Of a stretch of DNA of 24,370 nt, positions 13,764 to 21,173 are shown piece after piece. The first letter of the stretch is position 1; the number at the start of each line of letters is the position of its first letter. The stretch spans positions 1 through 24,370 of the forward strand of contig CALHID010000336.1 in assembly GCA_938030835.1 (NCBI GenBank). The letters run 5' to 3'. Origin of the DNA: an uncultured Actinomyces sp. (lineage in GTDB: Bacteria > Actinomycetota > Actinomycetes > Actinomycetales > Actinomycetaceae). Below the pieces are notes generated by a model that did no database searches, was not told the DNA's origin, and saw only the letters and a program-made list of their open reading frames with translations. A program made the position numbers and the translations under genes.

Positions 13764-15391
13764 GCGATGAATCTGTGTCGTGGATGCTTGTCTCTTCTTC
13801 ACAGACGAGCATCGATACTGAAGCACTGGTGGATGATGTCCTCTCAATGAGGAAAATCAAAGATGCCTGTGATGAGCAGCTGGATATGCTCGCTGGAATG
13901 ATCCAAGACTTGAGGATTCACAAGTGCGGGGAGGCGGCCGACCACTTTTACTCACTTGGTGCGCACCTCAGTGAGCGGATGGATAGTTGCGCGAAAAAGC
14001 TTGCCTATGTTGCGCGGATCCACTCAGGTGCCGAGGCCGATGTGCGAGCCTACCAGCGCACCTGCGCTCGCTTAGACGGCGGGTTGGGAGTGAATATCTG
14101 GGGCGGCGGCTTAGTGCTCTCGCAAAAGATTGGCGGTTTTGGAAAGTACCTGAATCCAAACCTTCCCTTTCTCATGGCTCCTGTTGGATTGGTTCATGGA
14201 GGGGCGATTATTGCAGCCCACGGCTATTCCTTCGTTCATCAACCAAAAGATGCGGAGCTTGGTATCAGGACCCAGTATGACGTTGGCGAAGTGGCCAGAA
14301 TGCTGAGCGGCACGAATTCACATGAGAACGCAGAAGTGACGCGCGATGCCGCTGCCCAAGCATCAACTTTCTACGCGGCCATGGGGTGGTTAATGTTTGG
14401 CCGACACAGTGGGGTGCGGGTCTCAGCCCAGACACTTCCAACCACTCCGGGCGGAGGGACTCCGTTGAGTACTCGGGTATTGGAAGGTGTTGCTGATGGC
14501 GGAAAAGTACGCACATACTGCGGGCCTTTGGGTGTTGCCCTCTATGCGGCTCATAGCGTTATTGCCTACCCCAAACATGCGCCGACGGTCCAGCAGGCAG
14601 CCTCGGGGGTTGTACCAGGGATGAACGGGGGAGACCCCCCTCGTGTGAACACACCGCTTCAGGCATCGGCAGCCCTTGAAAGGATTGGAGAACTGCGTTC
14701 AAGCGCGGATGAAGGGCAGATCGAGATCCTTCAGCATGTCACTACAGATGAACAGGGTCAGGAGCATCGTTCGTGGTCCGTTATGATCCGAGGAACGCAG
14801 AAGTGGGGGCCTGGTGAGGACAATCCCCAGGACATGCTGACGAACCTTCAGGCGGTTGGTCAATCTGACTCAGATCAGCTTCGTTCGGTGAAAACTGCCA
14901 TGGATATGGCTGGAATTCGCAGTGACGAACCCGTTGAGTTCATTGGCCATTCGCAAGGTGGAATCATCGCTGTTCAGCTGGCTTCAGAAAGTGATATTCG
15001 CGCACGCTACAGCGTGGCCTCGGTTCTAACAGCGGGATCTCCCGTCGCAGGTTTTCACCCAGATCCTGGTGTTCCCATGCTCAATATGGAAAATACACGC
15101 GATATCGTTCCTGCCCTTGATGGTGCGGCAAATACGAATCGAGGAAATGCGCTCACTTTGCATTTTGATAGCGAACACCTGGATGTGAAGCAGGGCAGTG
15201 ACAATCCCATTGCCGCACACGACATCGGGACCTATACGCAGGCGATCCGTGAATGCGAGCAGGTGAATCCGCAACAGAACCCCAATATTGGGGAAGTAAT
15301 TCGCTGGGAAGAACAAAGAAGAACTCGGCTAGGTATCACCGATAGGACGCAGACGCGCTCCTATATCTTTGATACCCGCCGAGTGACGTGA
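13760..15391 (+). CDS. WXG100-like domain fused to GHSQGG serine hydrolase (paralogue B)
   Basis: A 543-residue protein. Residues 1-107 are helical and look like a WXG100-type hairpin in which the Trp is lost: LRIHKCGEAADHFYSLGAHL (51-70) continuing into SERMDSCAKKLAYVARIHSGAEADVRAY. A Gly-rich non-polar part follows (109-157). The hydrolase core begins near 170: RSWSVMIRGTQKWG (337-350), nucleophile GHSQGG with Ser398, NTRDIVP with Asp448, IAAHDIGTYT with candidate His487. Spacing and motifs match the hydrolase at 9920. No N-terminal signal peptide. GGAGGGACA precedes the ATG, which overlaps the stop of the WXG100-like gene. The family is probably lipase/esterase-like. Export by an Esx-type route is inference; no secretion machinery lies in the window. 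Confidence 0.83.
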   Translation: MSDESVSWMLVSSSQTSIDTEALVDDVLSMRKIKDACDEQLDMLAGMIQDLRIHKCGEAADHFYSLGAHLSERMDSCAKKLAYVARIHSGAEADVRAYQRTCARLDGGLGVNIWGGGLVLSQKIGGFGKYLNPNLPFLMAPVGLVHGGAIIAAHGYSFVHQPKDAELGIRTQYDVGEVARMLSGTNSHENAEVTRDAAAQASTFYAAMGWLMFGRHSGVRVSAQTLPTTPGGGTPLSTRVLEGVADGGKVRTYCGPLGVALYAAHSVIAYPKHAPTVQQAASGVVPGMNGGDPPRVNTPLQASAALERIGELRSSADEGQIEILQHVTTDEQGQEHRSWSVMIRGTQKWGPGEDNPQDMLTNLQAVGQSDSDQLRSVKTAMDMAGIRSDEPVEFIGHSQGGIIAVQLASESDIRARYSVASVLTAGSPVAGFHPDPGVPMLNMENTRDIVPALDGAANTNRGNALTLHFDSEHLDVKQGSDNPIAAHDIGTYTQAIRECEQVNPQQNPNIGEVIRWEEQRRTRLGITDRTQTRSYIFDTRRVT

Positions 15392-15411
15392 TGCGTGAGG
15401 GAGGGGAAGGA

Positions 15412-15795
15412 TCAGTCCTTCTTGGATGCTCCAGTCAGGCTTCCAAACAGCGAAGAGACGACAGCGGTGATAATCGCACCGATAATTGCCGCCCCAATCC
15501 CAGAGACAGAGAAAGGAAGACCCAAGGAGCGGGCAACACCGCTTGCCACCATGAAACCGATGCCATTGGTCACCAGAATAAAAAGTCCAAAAGTGAGGAT
15601 GTACAGGGGGAAGGCAAGCACCGAAACCAAGGGGCGCACGATCGAATTCACAATGGTGAAGACCAAGGCGATCAGGCCCAGCATGATGACTGTTTCAGTC
15701 AGGGTCGTGCCCTGTGCAATGACGATTCCAGGAACAATTTTGGCCGAGACCCACAGTCCCAATCCGGTTCCGATAAGACGCAGAATAAAGTTCAT
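15412..15795 (-). CDS. Phage holin family / YvlD-like four-TM membrane protein
   Basis: A 127-residue membrane protein with four hydrophobic helices (about 4-25, 33-52, 57-80, 97-120) and a conserved NSIVRPLVSVLAFPLYILTFG block in the middle. This is the signature of the phage-holin-4 superfamily (YvlD type), a chromosomal family in many Gram-positives that is named for similarity and has no proven lytic role. It ends with a short basic tail. It lies 33 bases after the YwiC-like gene on the same strand. A GATAAT hexamer seven bases before the ATG may give it its own leaderless promoter. It is convergent with the hydrolase gene, with only 20 bases between the two genes and no visible terminator. 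Confidence 0.88.
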   Translation of the reverse strand: MNFILRLIGTGLGLWVSAKIVPGIVIAQGTTLTETVIMLGLIALVFTIVNSIVRPLVSVLAFPLYILTFGLFILVTNGIGFMVASGVARSLGLPFSVSGIGAAIIGAIITAVVSSLFGSLTGASKKD

Positions 15796-15802
15796 GCGCT
15801 TA

Positions 15803-15808
15803 ATTATC
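15803..15808 (-). promoter_or_regulatory. Possible -10 element of the holin-family gene
   Basis: GATAAT (five of six consensus bases) on the minus strand, seven bases before the ATG at 15795. No Shine-Dalgarno sequence between. It lies in the 33-base gap after the YwiC-like gene. Confidence 0.35.
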
Positions 15809-15828
15809 GTCTATCGCTGAGCAAGGAA

Positions 15829-16626
15829 CTACGCGACGATCGCAATAACTGCGCTAAACATTAAGGCGCAGGCTAGGTATTCGCCAATCCCAATGACCGC
15901 GGGGCGAAGGCTGATGCGTGACGAATTTTGTAATGTGGGAACAATGATTGCTCGCGCAGAAAGCACGGTAAAAGCGATCAAAGACCAGAGCGGAATCACG
16001 TGGATGACAACGCCGACAAGGCCTGCCACTAGTGTCGCCAGGTGCCAGGCAATACAGACGGCGAACATCCGCGTGTCCCCGGCGCCTCGGATTAACGATC
16101 TTACGTAGAGAGTAGCGCCCAGCATGTATGCCGCAATTGCGGCCGCCGCGCACCAGAGTTTGAGTGGTGAGTAGTCTTCAGCAACAACCCATACTGACAG
16201 CGGATAGGTGCATGAACTGGCCAAAACGCTGGCAAGGTGTGAGGGGAGTGAACGTCGGCGCTTTCTCCAGGCCTCGAATGTCGCAATCGCGCAGAAGATG
16301 GTTACGGGGATCAGGATTCGTGCGACAGGACGCGGGTGAAGAATGATGACCGGGATCCCGCATGCGGCCGCGAGTGCTGCCCAGGTCGCCATCGCAGGTA
16401 GGTAGGTTTTGCGGCGTTGAGGTGCGGCGGCCATGTACAGGGTGAGTGCGTGATAGCTGCAGTAGGCCGCTGTCCACGCGGCAAGTAAAAGGAACTGAAT
16501 GGGCTGAGGCTTCAGGGTGCAGATTCCGACAGCGATGGGAAGGGCAGTCATTACCCACGCGCCGTGCTCGTTTGAGAGCCATCCTCGGCGAATGAGTGAG
16601 CGCATCCGTGATCCTCGTTGATTCAT
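15829..16626 (-). CDS. YwiC-like family membrane protein
   Basis: A 265-residue protein with about eight membrane helices. The hallmark is near the N-terminus: RRGWLSNEHGAWVM (13-26) with the Asn-Glu-His-Gly-Ala-Trp block of the YwiC-like family, then a second conserved region SYHALTLYMAA and the basic loop EAWRKRRRSLPSHL. The family has no established biochemical function; B. subtilis YwiC lies near anaerobic respiration genes (recalled). The ATG at 16626 is chosen because a promoter with -10 TACACT ends 7 bases before it (leaderless). The ATG at 16605, with CGAGGA before it, is an alternative that keeps the family motif. A DtxR/IdeR-like sequence overlaps the -35, so iron control is possible. 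Divergent from the BASS transporter. Confidence 0.82.
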   Translation of the reverse strand: MNQRGSRMRSLIRRGWLSNEHGAWVMTALPIAVGICTLKPQPIQFLLLAAWTAAYCSYHALTLYMAAAPQRRKTYLPAMATWAALAAACGIPVIILHPRPVARILIPVTIFCAIATFEAWRKRRRSLPSHLASVLASSCTYPLSVWVVAEDYSPLKLWCAAAAIAAYMLGATLYVRSLIRGAGDTRMFAVCIAWHLATLVAGLVGVVIHVIPLWSLIAFTVLSARAIIVPTLQNSSRISLRPAVIGIGEYLACALMFSAVIAIVA

Positions 16627-16633
16627 GGGCAAC

Positions 16634-16661
16634 AGTGTAGTGCCCCTATTCACTAAGGCAA
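16634..16661 (-). promoter_or_regulatory. Promoter of the YwiC-like gene
   Basis: On the minus strand TTGCCT (16656-16661), 16 bases, TACACT (16634-16639), then seven bases and ATG at 16626. Good match for a sigma-A promoter of a leaderless mRNA. Confidence 0.6.
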
Positions 16662-16667
16662 ACCTAA
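16649..16667 (-). promoter_or_regulatory. Possible DtxR/IdeR-like iron box
   Basis: The minus-strand sequence TTAGGTTTGCCTTAGTGAA matches the consensus TTAGGTTAGSCTAACCTWA, as I recall it, at 14 of 19 positions. The left half-site is nearly perfect and the right half is weak. It overlaps the -35 of the YwiC-like promoter, the right place for repression. Confidence 0.35.
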
Positions 16668-16760
16668 GAAAATCGCGAATTCTGTGCCGGCGCTCACCGA
16701 CATCCCATTCACTGAGACATACTTTTTCTGAACTGGGCCAACAGCGCAATAGTTATAGGT

Positions 16761-17753
16761 ATGTCAACAAACGATACACGCGAAGAACATGCTCCGTCCT
16801 CGGTTGCTTCAAAGCCCGAGCTCTCTCAGGAAGACCGCTCTGCACGCATCGCGGTCACAGTATTCCCGCTCATTATTATCGCAGCATTCGCTCTTGGTCT
16901 GATTTTCCCGACCCAGGCAGCAAAGCTCGCCTCGGGTGTGAATATTGGCCTGGGCATCATCATGTTCGGCATGGGCCTGACCCTGACCCTTCCCGACTTC
17001 GCACTTGTCGTCAAGCGCCCCCTGCCCGTCATTGTCGGTGTTATCGCGCAGTATGTGATCATGCCTGGAGTTGCTTTCCTTCTGACCAAGGTGCTTAACC
17101 TCGACCCGGCAATCGCAGCCGGCGTCATCCTGGTCGGGTGCGCCCCGGGTGGAACAGCCTCGAATGTCATCTCCTACTTGGCTAAGGGTGACGTTGCGCT
17201 TTCGGTGACCATGACTTCGATTTCCACTCTGCTGGCACCCCTCATGACCCCCCTTCTCACTAAGTGGCTGGCCGGTCAGTACATGCCTGTTGATGCAAAG
17301 AGCATGGCTCTCGCGATCGTCCAGATCGTTCTGATCCCCGTCATCGCAGGCATCGTCGTCCGTATGCTTGCTGGGCGCTATGTTGAAAAGATCCTCCCAG
17401 CACTTCCCTGGATCTCCGTCCTTGGCATCTCCTACGTGCTGGCAGCGGTCGTTGGCAAGTCCGCTGACAAGATCATGGAATCCGCACTCATCGTCTTTGT
17501 TGTGGTTATCCTCCACAACCTGCTGGGCTACTTCTTCGGATACTTCGCAGGCCGTATCTCGGGCGGCGATTACCGTGCAGCTCGCACGACCGCAATCGAG
17601 GTTGGTATGCAGAACTCGGGTCTGGCAGCCGGCTTGGCAACGAAGTACTTCAGTCCCGAGGCCGCGCTTCCTGGCGCAGTCTTCTCGGTGTGGCACAACC
17701 TTTCCGGTGCGCTATTGGCCATGTTCTTCCGTCGCTTCGGAAAGCAGGGCTGA
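16761..17753 (+). CDS. Bile acid:sodium symporter (BASS) family transporter
   Basis: A 330-residue secondary transporter with about nine to ten membrane helices. It should import an organic anion with sodium. The first helix starts at about 29 after a hydrophilic Ser/Glu-rich tail. The conserved core has GLGIIMFGMGLTL (63-75), VGCAPGGTASNVISYLAKGD (125-144) and LSVTMTSISTLLAPLMTPLL, which are the BASS hallmarks around the sodium sites; the second repeat contains EVGMQNSGLAAGLA. Bacterial members carry pantoate, 2-keto acids or similar acids rather than bile acids; the substrate cannot be read here. No Shine-Dalgarno sequence precedes the ATG; AATAGT seven bases before it may be a -10 for a leaderless transcript. 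It is followed by a strong hairpin. Confidence 0.93.
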   Translation: MSTNDTREEHAPSSVASKPELSQEDRSARIAVTVFPLIIIAAFALGLIFPTQAAKLASGVNIGLGIIMFGMGLTLTLPDFALVVKRPLPVIVGVIAQYVIMPGVAFLLTKVLNLDPAIAAGVILVGCAPGGTASNVISYLAKGDVALSVTMTSISTLLAPLMTPLLTKWLAGQYMPVDAKSMALAIVQIVLIPVIAGIVVRMLAGRYVEKILPALPWISVLGISYVLAAVVGKSADKIMESALIVFVVVILHNLLGYFFGYFAGRISGGDYRAARTTAIEVGMQNSGLAAGLATKYFSPEAALPGAVFSVWHNLSGALLAMFFRRFGKQG

Positions 17754-17829
17754 GCTAGCGCTGAAGGGAAGTACCCGCCAGCATCACAGTTCTACTTTCG
17801 CGTCGGAATAGTACCGGCCTGAAACTTGT

Positions 17830-17863
17830 GGGGCGACGCAGCGAAGATCGCATGCGTCGCCCC
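17830..17863. terminator. Hairpin terminator between convergent BASS transporter and ybdK-like gene
   Basis: GGGGCGACGCA with complementary TGCGTCGCCCC (11 bp), extended inside by GCGA/TCGC with one bulged A and a three-base loop. On the plus strand ATTTGTATG follows. It serves the symporter gene and possibly also the minus-strand operon. Confidence 0.8.
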
Positions 17864-17947
17864 ATTTGTATGTCTGGCACGCTGAAGTCAGGCGTGGCAT
17901 CCACCAGAAATTTCAGATGCCCGGCAGTTCCGAAACGCCCAAGAGTT

Positions 17948-19144
17948 TCAGTTATGGTTCCCCGAACGAGGCGTGTGTGCGCCTTCCGTGAAGGCGTCGA
18001 TGGTCACCCGCGGATCAAGCGGACGGCCGGCGCGAGTCTCTGCGCGCAGGTGCGAAACCACGGCCTCGAGACTGCCGCAGGCATCGGCAACCGCCTTTTG
18101 GCGCTGATAACCCACACCAATGCTGCGCATCGTTGAAATGAAATCCAGCTCTTCCGCGCAATCGAGATCCTCAGCAACAGGGCGCAGCTTTTCAATCGTT
18201 TCATCCAACAGCTCGTCGATATGACGCTCATTGCCGTGAATGTCTTCAATCAAAATGGCATCCATCCCGTAACGGGCTGCACGCCACTTGTTCTCAGCCA
18301 AGAACCACGGTGAGGTGGTTGGAAGTTCTTCGCCTCGGTCAAGAGCGCGTGAACCGTATTCAACCAAGCAGTGAATAAGCGCGGCGATTGCTCCAATCTC
18401 AGCCGCGTTGCTGGACGAATCGCAGACGCGCACTTCCAGCGTGCCAAGCCTGGGCGAGGGGCGAATATCCCAACGGATCTCATCAAAATTCGAAATGATG
18501 CCGGTGTGCATCATGTCGCGAGTGTAGTGTTCCAATTCCTCCCAGCGGGTAAACAGCTGAGGGACACCCGCGGTTGGAAGCTGCTGGAAAACCATCGCGC
18601 GATTGTCGCAGTAGCCCGTGTCCGTTCCCGCCCAATAGGGTGACGAGGCCGTCAGGGCTTGGATTCGCCCCAGCTGAGTGGAGAGGAAGGCGAGAAGGGG
18701 GAGGACCTTGGCGCGCTCCTCAATCCCAACGTGAACATGCGTGCCAAAAATCAGCATTTGGCGACCCCAGAACTGGGTGCGATTGACCAATTCGGCATAG
18801 CGTTTTGAGTCTGAAACTCGTTGGTGTGCAGGGTTAGCAAATGGGTGAGACCCTGCGCTTGTCAGGTCGACGCGGAGTGCCGATGTGATCGGCTCAAGCA
18901 TCTCTAAGCCCTCGTTGAGATCGACAATGGCATCGCGGACACGAGTCTGTTTGCGGGAAACTAATTCCACTGTATTGCGCAGCATTTCACCGTGAACAAG
19001 TGTATTTCCCGGATACTGGGCCGAGACCTGAGTGATGATTGCCTGCGCGCATTGACGGAGGTCTTCGGAGTCGATATCGATGAGCTGGAGTTCCCACTCA
19101 ACACCGAGTGTTGAACGTTCAGATTGTGTGAACGAGATGGCCAT
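17948..19144 (-). CDS. YbdK-type carboxylate-amine ligase / glutamate-cysteine ligase 2
   Basis: A 398-residue ATP-dependent ligase of the GCS2 family, which joins the gamma-carboxyl of glutamate to an amine such as cysteine. Visible: SERSTLGVEWELQLID (8-23) with metal-binding glutamates, SAGSHPFA (97-104), the ATP/metal motif GTHVHVG (134-140) and RWDIRPSPRLGTLEVRVCD further on. Length is somewhat above E. coli YbdK (372). In YbdK the glutamyl-cysteine activity is weak and the true substrate is open. It follows the glutamine amidotransferase gene after 12 bases, with GGGGGAG just before the ATG, so both form one operon. A role in making a gamma-glutamyl compound is inferred; actinobacteria of this type normally use mycothiol or lack a classical thiol. 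Confidence 0.9.
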   Translation of the reverse strand: MAISFTQSERSTLGVEWELQLIDIDSEDLRQCAQAIITQVSAQYPGNTLVHGEMLRNTVELVSRKQTRVRDAIVDLNEGLEMLEPITSALRVDLTSAGSHPFANPAHQRVSDSKRYAELVNRTQFWGRQMLIFGTHVHVGIEERAKVLPLLAFLSTQLGRIQALTASSPYWAGTDTGYCDNRAMVFQQLPTAGVPQLFTRWEELEHYTRDMMHTGIISNFDEIRWDIRPSPRLGTLEVRVCDSSSNAAEIGAIAALIHCLVEYGSRALDRGEELPTTSPWFLAENKWRAARYGMDAILIEDIHGNERHIDELLDETIEKLRPVAEDLDCAEELDFISTMRSIGVGYQRQKAVADACGSLEAVVSHLRAETRAGRPLDPRVTIDAFTEGAHTPRSGNHN

Positions 19145-19156
19145 AGCTCCCCCTGC

Positions 19157-19924
19157 TCAGGCTTGTTGGTAGCGGTGGATAAAGGACGCCAATAGGTCGT
19201 GGGCGGGTTGAGTATTCGCAGCGTCGCAGCGCGCAACTACCGCGGGCTTCTCCTCTGCAGGATAGTAGGTGTCACCATAGGTCTCAATGCGTAGGTGCAT
19301 CCCATCCCGCGTAATTTCCGGGTGGAATTGCGTGCCGTAGATGTTCTTTCCCCACCGAAGAATCTGGACGTGGCAGCGTGTTCCAGTCGCCAGAAGTTCA
19401 GCTCCCTGTGGAATGGATCCAATTGCATCCGCATGACCGGTGTAGGCGTGGAATTTAGGCGGAAGCTGACCGGTGAGGGGGTCGGCAAGTCCGACCTCGG
19501 TCAGGGAAATTTCGGGGGCCTGGAGATCTTCAGAGAAACCCTCAACGATGGGCGCTCCCGAGGCTCGAGCCAGGGATTGCAAGCCAAAACAGATGCCGAA
19601 AGTCGGGAAATCGCGCTCCAGAAGGATGGAGGTCAAGGCGTCAATGCGTTCTTCAACGCGCAGGTGTTCGGGAGTTTTCTGCTCATGAGGGTGCTCGAAA
19701 CCGAAAGGAGAGCCGGTGATGATGACACCCGAATACTGGTCTAAGTCGATATCGCTGGCCGGGTGCGGTGAAGCAGCATCAACCAGTGGAAGTGGGTGAA
19801 GATCGCTGTCACTGAGCTGACCGATTGCCTTCATCGATGCCAGTTCATCTCGCGCAAGAATACCGTCTGGTCGGCACACGGCCACCAGGAAGGGGCGAGA
19901 AGAAGCGGATCGAGAAGCGTTCAT
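19157..19924 (-). CDS. Class I glutamine amidotransferase (GATase1) domain protein
   Basis: A 255-residue stand-alone GATase1 protein related to the amidotransferase half of GMP synthase. The triad is visible: nucleophile Cys112 in TFGICFGLQ, His201 and Glu203 in GTQFHPEIT; the oxyanion strand GVIITGSPFGF (66-76) is also present. Such proteins release ammonia from glutamine or hydrolyse gamma-glutamyl amides; no synthetase domain is attached. The start is ATG 19924, with TAGCGT six bases upstream and no Shine-Dalgarno sequence (leaderless). It is the first gene of a two-gene operon with the YbdK-type ligase, which suggests a shared gamma-glutamyl metabolite: one enzyme forms the bond and the other cleaves or supplies nitrogen (inference). 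Confidence 0.88.
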   Translation of the reverse strand: MNASRSASSRPFLVAVCRPDGILARDELASMKAIGQLSDSDLHPLPLVDAASPHPASDIDLDQYSGVIITGSPFGFEHPHEQKTPEHLRVEERIDALTSILLERDFPTFGICFGLQSLARASGAPIVEGFSEDLQAPEISLTEVGLADPLTGQLPPKFHAYTGHADAIGSIPQGAELLATGTRCHVQILRWGKNIYGTQFHPEITRDGMHLRIETYGDTYYPAEEKPAVVARCDAANTQPAHDLLASFIHRYQQA

Positions 19925-19930
19925 AACGTC

Positions 19931-19936
19931 ACGCTA
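19931..19936 (-). promoter_or_regulatory. -10 element of the amidotransferase-ligase operon, leaderless type
   Basis: TAGCGT on the minus strand, six bases, then ATG at 19924. Confidence 0.45.
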
Positions 19937-19995
19937 TCAGTCGTATCAAACAGATGCGCGTGAGGATGCGGAAGATGGGATTGTGTAACGGGTAG

Positions 19996-20027
19996 AAAAA
20001 ACCCGCAGCACCAAACGATGCTGCGGG
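19996..20027 (-). terminator. Rho-independent terminator of tRNA-Pro
   Basis: On the minus strand CCCGCAGCA, 8-base loop, TGCTGCGGG (9-bp perfect stem), then six T residues. It begins 8 bases after the tRNA 3' end. The only textbook intrinsic terminator with a U-tract in the window. Confidence 0.93.
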
Positions 20028-20034
20028 AATCACG

Positions 20035-20108
<74 letters not shown>

Positions 20109-20118
20109 TGACCGTTTG

Positions 20119-20146
20119 AGTATAGCCGTCCAAAGCCGGTGCGCAA
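20119..20146 (-). promoter_or_regulatory. Promoter of tRNA-Pro
   Basis: TTGCGC (20141-20146), 16 bases, TATACT (20119-20124) on the minus strand, ending 10 bases before the tRNA 5' end. Confidence 0.7.
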
Positions 20147-20189
20147 AATTTTGTACGCGAAGGTCTGGAGTCGTGCCCGTTTCCGGTGT

Positions 20190-21170
20190 TCAGTCGTGAA
20201 TTGTCAGGATCGAGGCCTCGGGGCGGGTGGCGATACGCACCCGAGCGTAAGGGGATGTACCCAAGCCCGCGGAGACGTGCAGCCATGCATTCTCGCTGGC
20301 ACTGGTCTCCCACACGTGCAATCCCTTGCCATACTCACGGGGAAGATCGCAATTGGTCACCAGGGAGGTCACGCCCGGGAGTCCAATCTGACCACCGTGA
20401 GTGTGGCCTGCAAGGATCACTTCTGCACCCAAGTGGGTCATTGAGTCGAGCACGCGCGTGTAGGGTGCATGGGTCACACCCATGCGAATAGCCCCAGAGG
20501 ACAGCCAACTTTGCGATAGCCCGGTGATGGAGTCGCGGTTAATGTGCGGGTCATCGACACCCAGCAGAGCAAGAGGAGCAGGTGCGTAGCTGAACTCGTC
20601 GACGTCGGTCGTGGTCTCCGTCTGGTAAGGCTCCACAAGTGCCGAAGAATTCGACAAATCCGCCCAGCCCATCGCGCGCAGGTGTGCGGCAAGTTCGGTC
20701 CATGGCAGGTCTACCGCGCGCTCGATCTTTCCTGATTCGCGAGGTCGAAGGTAGCGAGTCCAGCTCTTGGGTTTCGGCGAATAGTAGTCGTTTGAACCGA
20801 AAACGAAAGCTCCCGGGAAATCAGAGAAAATTTCGTGAGCCTGGATCACCATATTCAGTGCATCGGGACTACCGAAGTTATCTCCGGTAGAGATCACGTA
20901 GTCGAATTGCTGAGTTTCGCGAATCTCTTGCAGGAAATCGAGAAGAAATTCTTGGCCTGCGAAAAGGTGCAGATCGGAGAAATGGAGGACCTTCGCCATT
21001 CGGTGGTGACTGCGCAACATGGGCGTTGACAGTGCCGAAAGTGGGACATCGTAGTGGCGAAGGACAGGTCGACGCCGCTCGACACTTCCCCAGGCAAGAG
21101 CCGCAGTACCGCCCAAGGCAAGGGCGGCCGCGCCTCGGAATGCGTGCTTGACGAGTCGACGTGAAGTCAT
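20190..21170 (-). CDS. Calcineurin-like metallophosphoesterase, membrane-anchored
   Basis: A 326-residue metallophosphoesterase of the YkuE-like group. A basic start and non-polar segment (about 10-30) suggest a signal anchor, placing the catalytic part outside the membrane. Metal-site motifs in order: HFSDLHL with Asp66 and His68, STGDNFG with Asp97, VFGSNDYY (123-130) in place of the common GNHD/E, THAP with His234 and GHTHGG (255-260). I recall that the GSND form is usual in the actinobacterial branch. The start is 3 bases after the PBP stop, so the pair is one operon. A class A PBP followed by this phosphoesterase is a conserved actinobacterial arrangement and hints at a role in cell-wall lipid or undecaprenyl-phosphate turnover (inference). 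Confidence 0.92.
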   Translation of the reverse strand: MTSRRLVKHAFRGAAALALGGTAALAWGSVERRRPVLRHYDVPLSALSTPMLRSHHRMAKVLHFSDLHLFAGQEFLLDFLQEIRETQQFDYVISTGDNFGSPDALNMVIQAHEIFSDFPGAFVFGSNDYYSPKPKSWTRYLRPRESGKIERAVDLPWTELAAHLRAMGWADLSNSSALVEPYQTETTTDVDEFSYAPAPLALLGVDDPHINRDSITGLSQSWLSSGAIRMGVTHAPYTRVLDSMTHLGAEVILAGHTHGGQIGLPGVTSLVTNCDLPREYGKGLHVWETSASENAWLHVSAGLGTSPYARVRIATRPEASILTIHD

Positions 21171-21173
21171 TTC

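Noticed and set aside
15412..15795. Prophage remnant, because of the holin-family name
   Set aside because: The YvlD-type family is chromosomal in many bacteria; no integrase, endolysin, capsid or att-like repeat is near.
15388..15864. A long open frame on the plus strand across the holin-family gene
   Set aside because: It is antisense to a clear four-TM protein; the translation is rich in Asn, Asp, Gln and Arg with no family pattern and no ribosome-binding site.
16809..17696. A 295-codon open frame on the minus strand inside the BASS symporter gene
   Set aside because: Its product is an Asp/His/Cys-rich mirror of the transporter codons; the plus-strand frame has clear family motifs.
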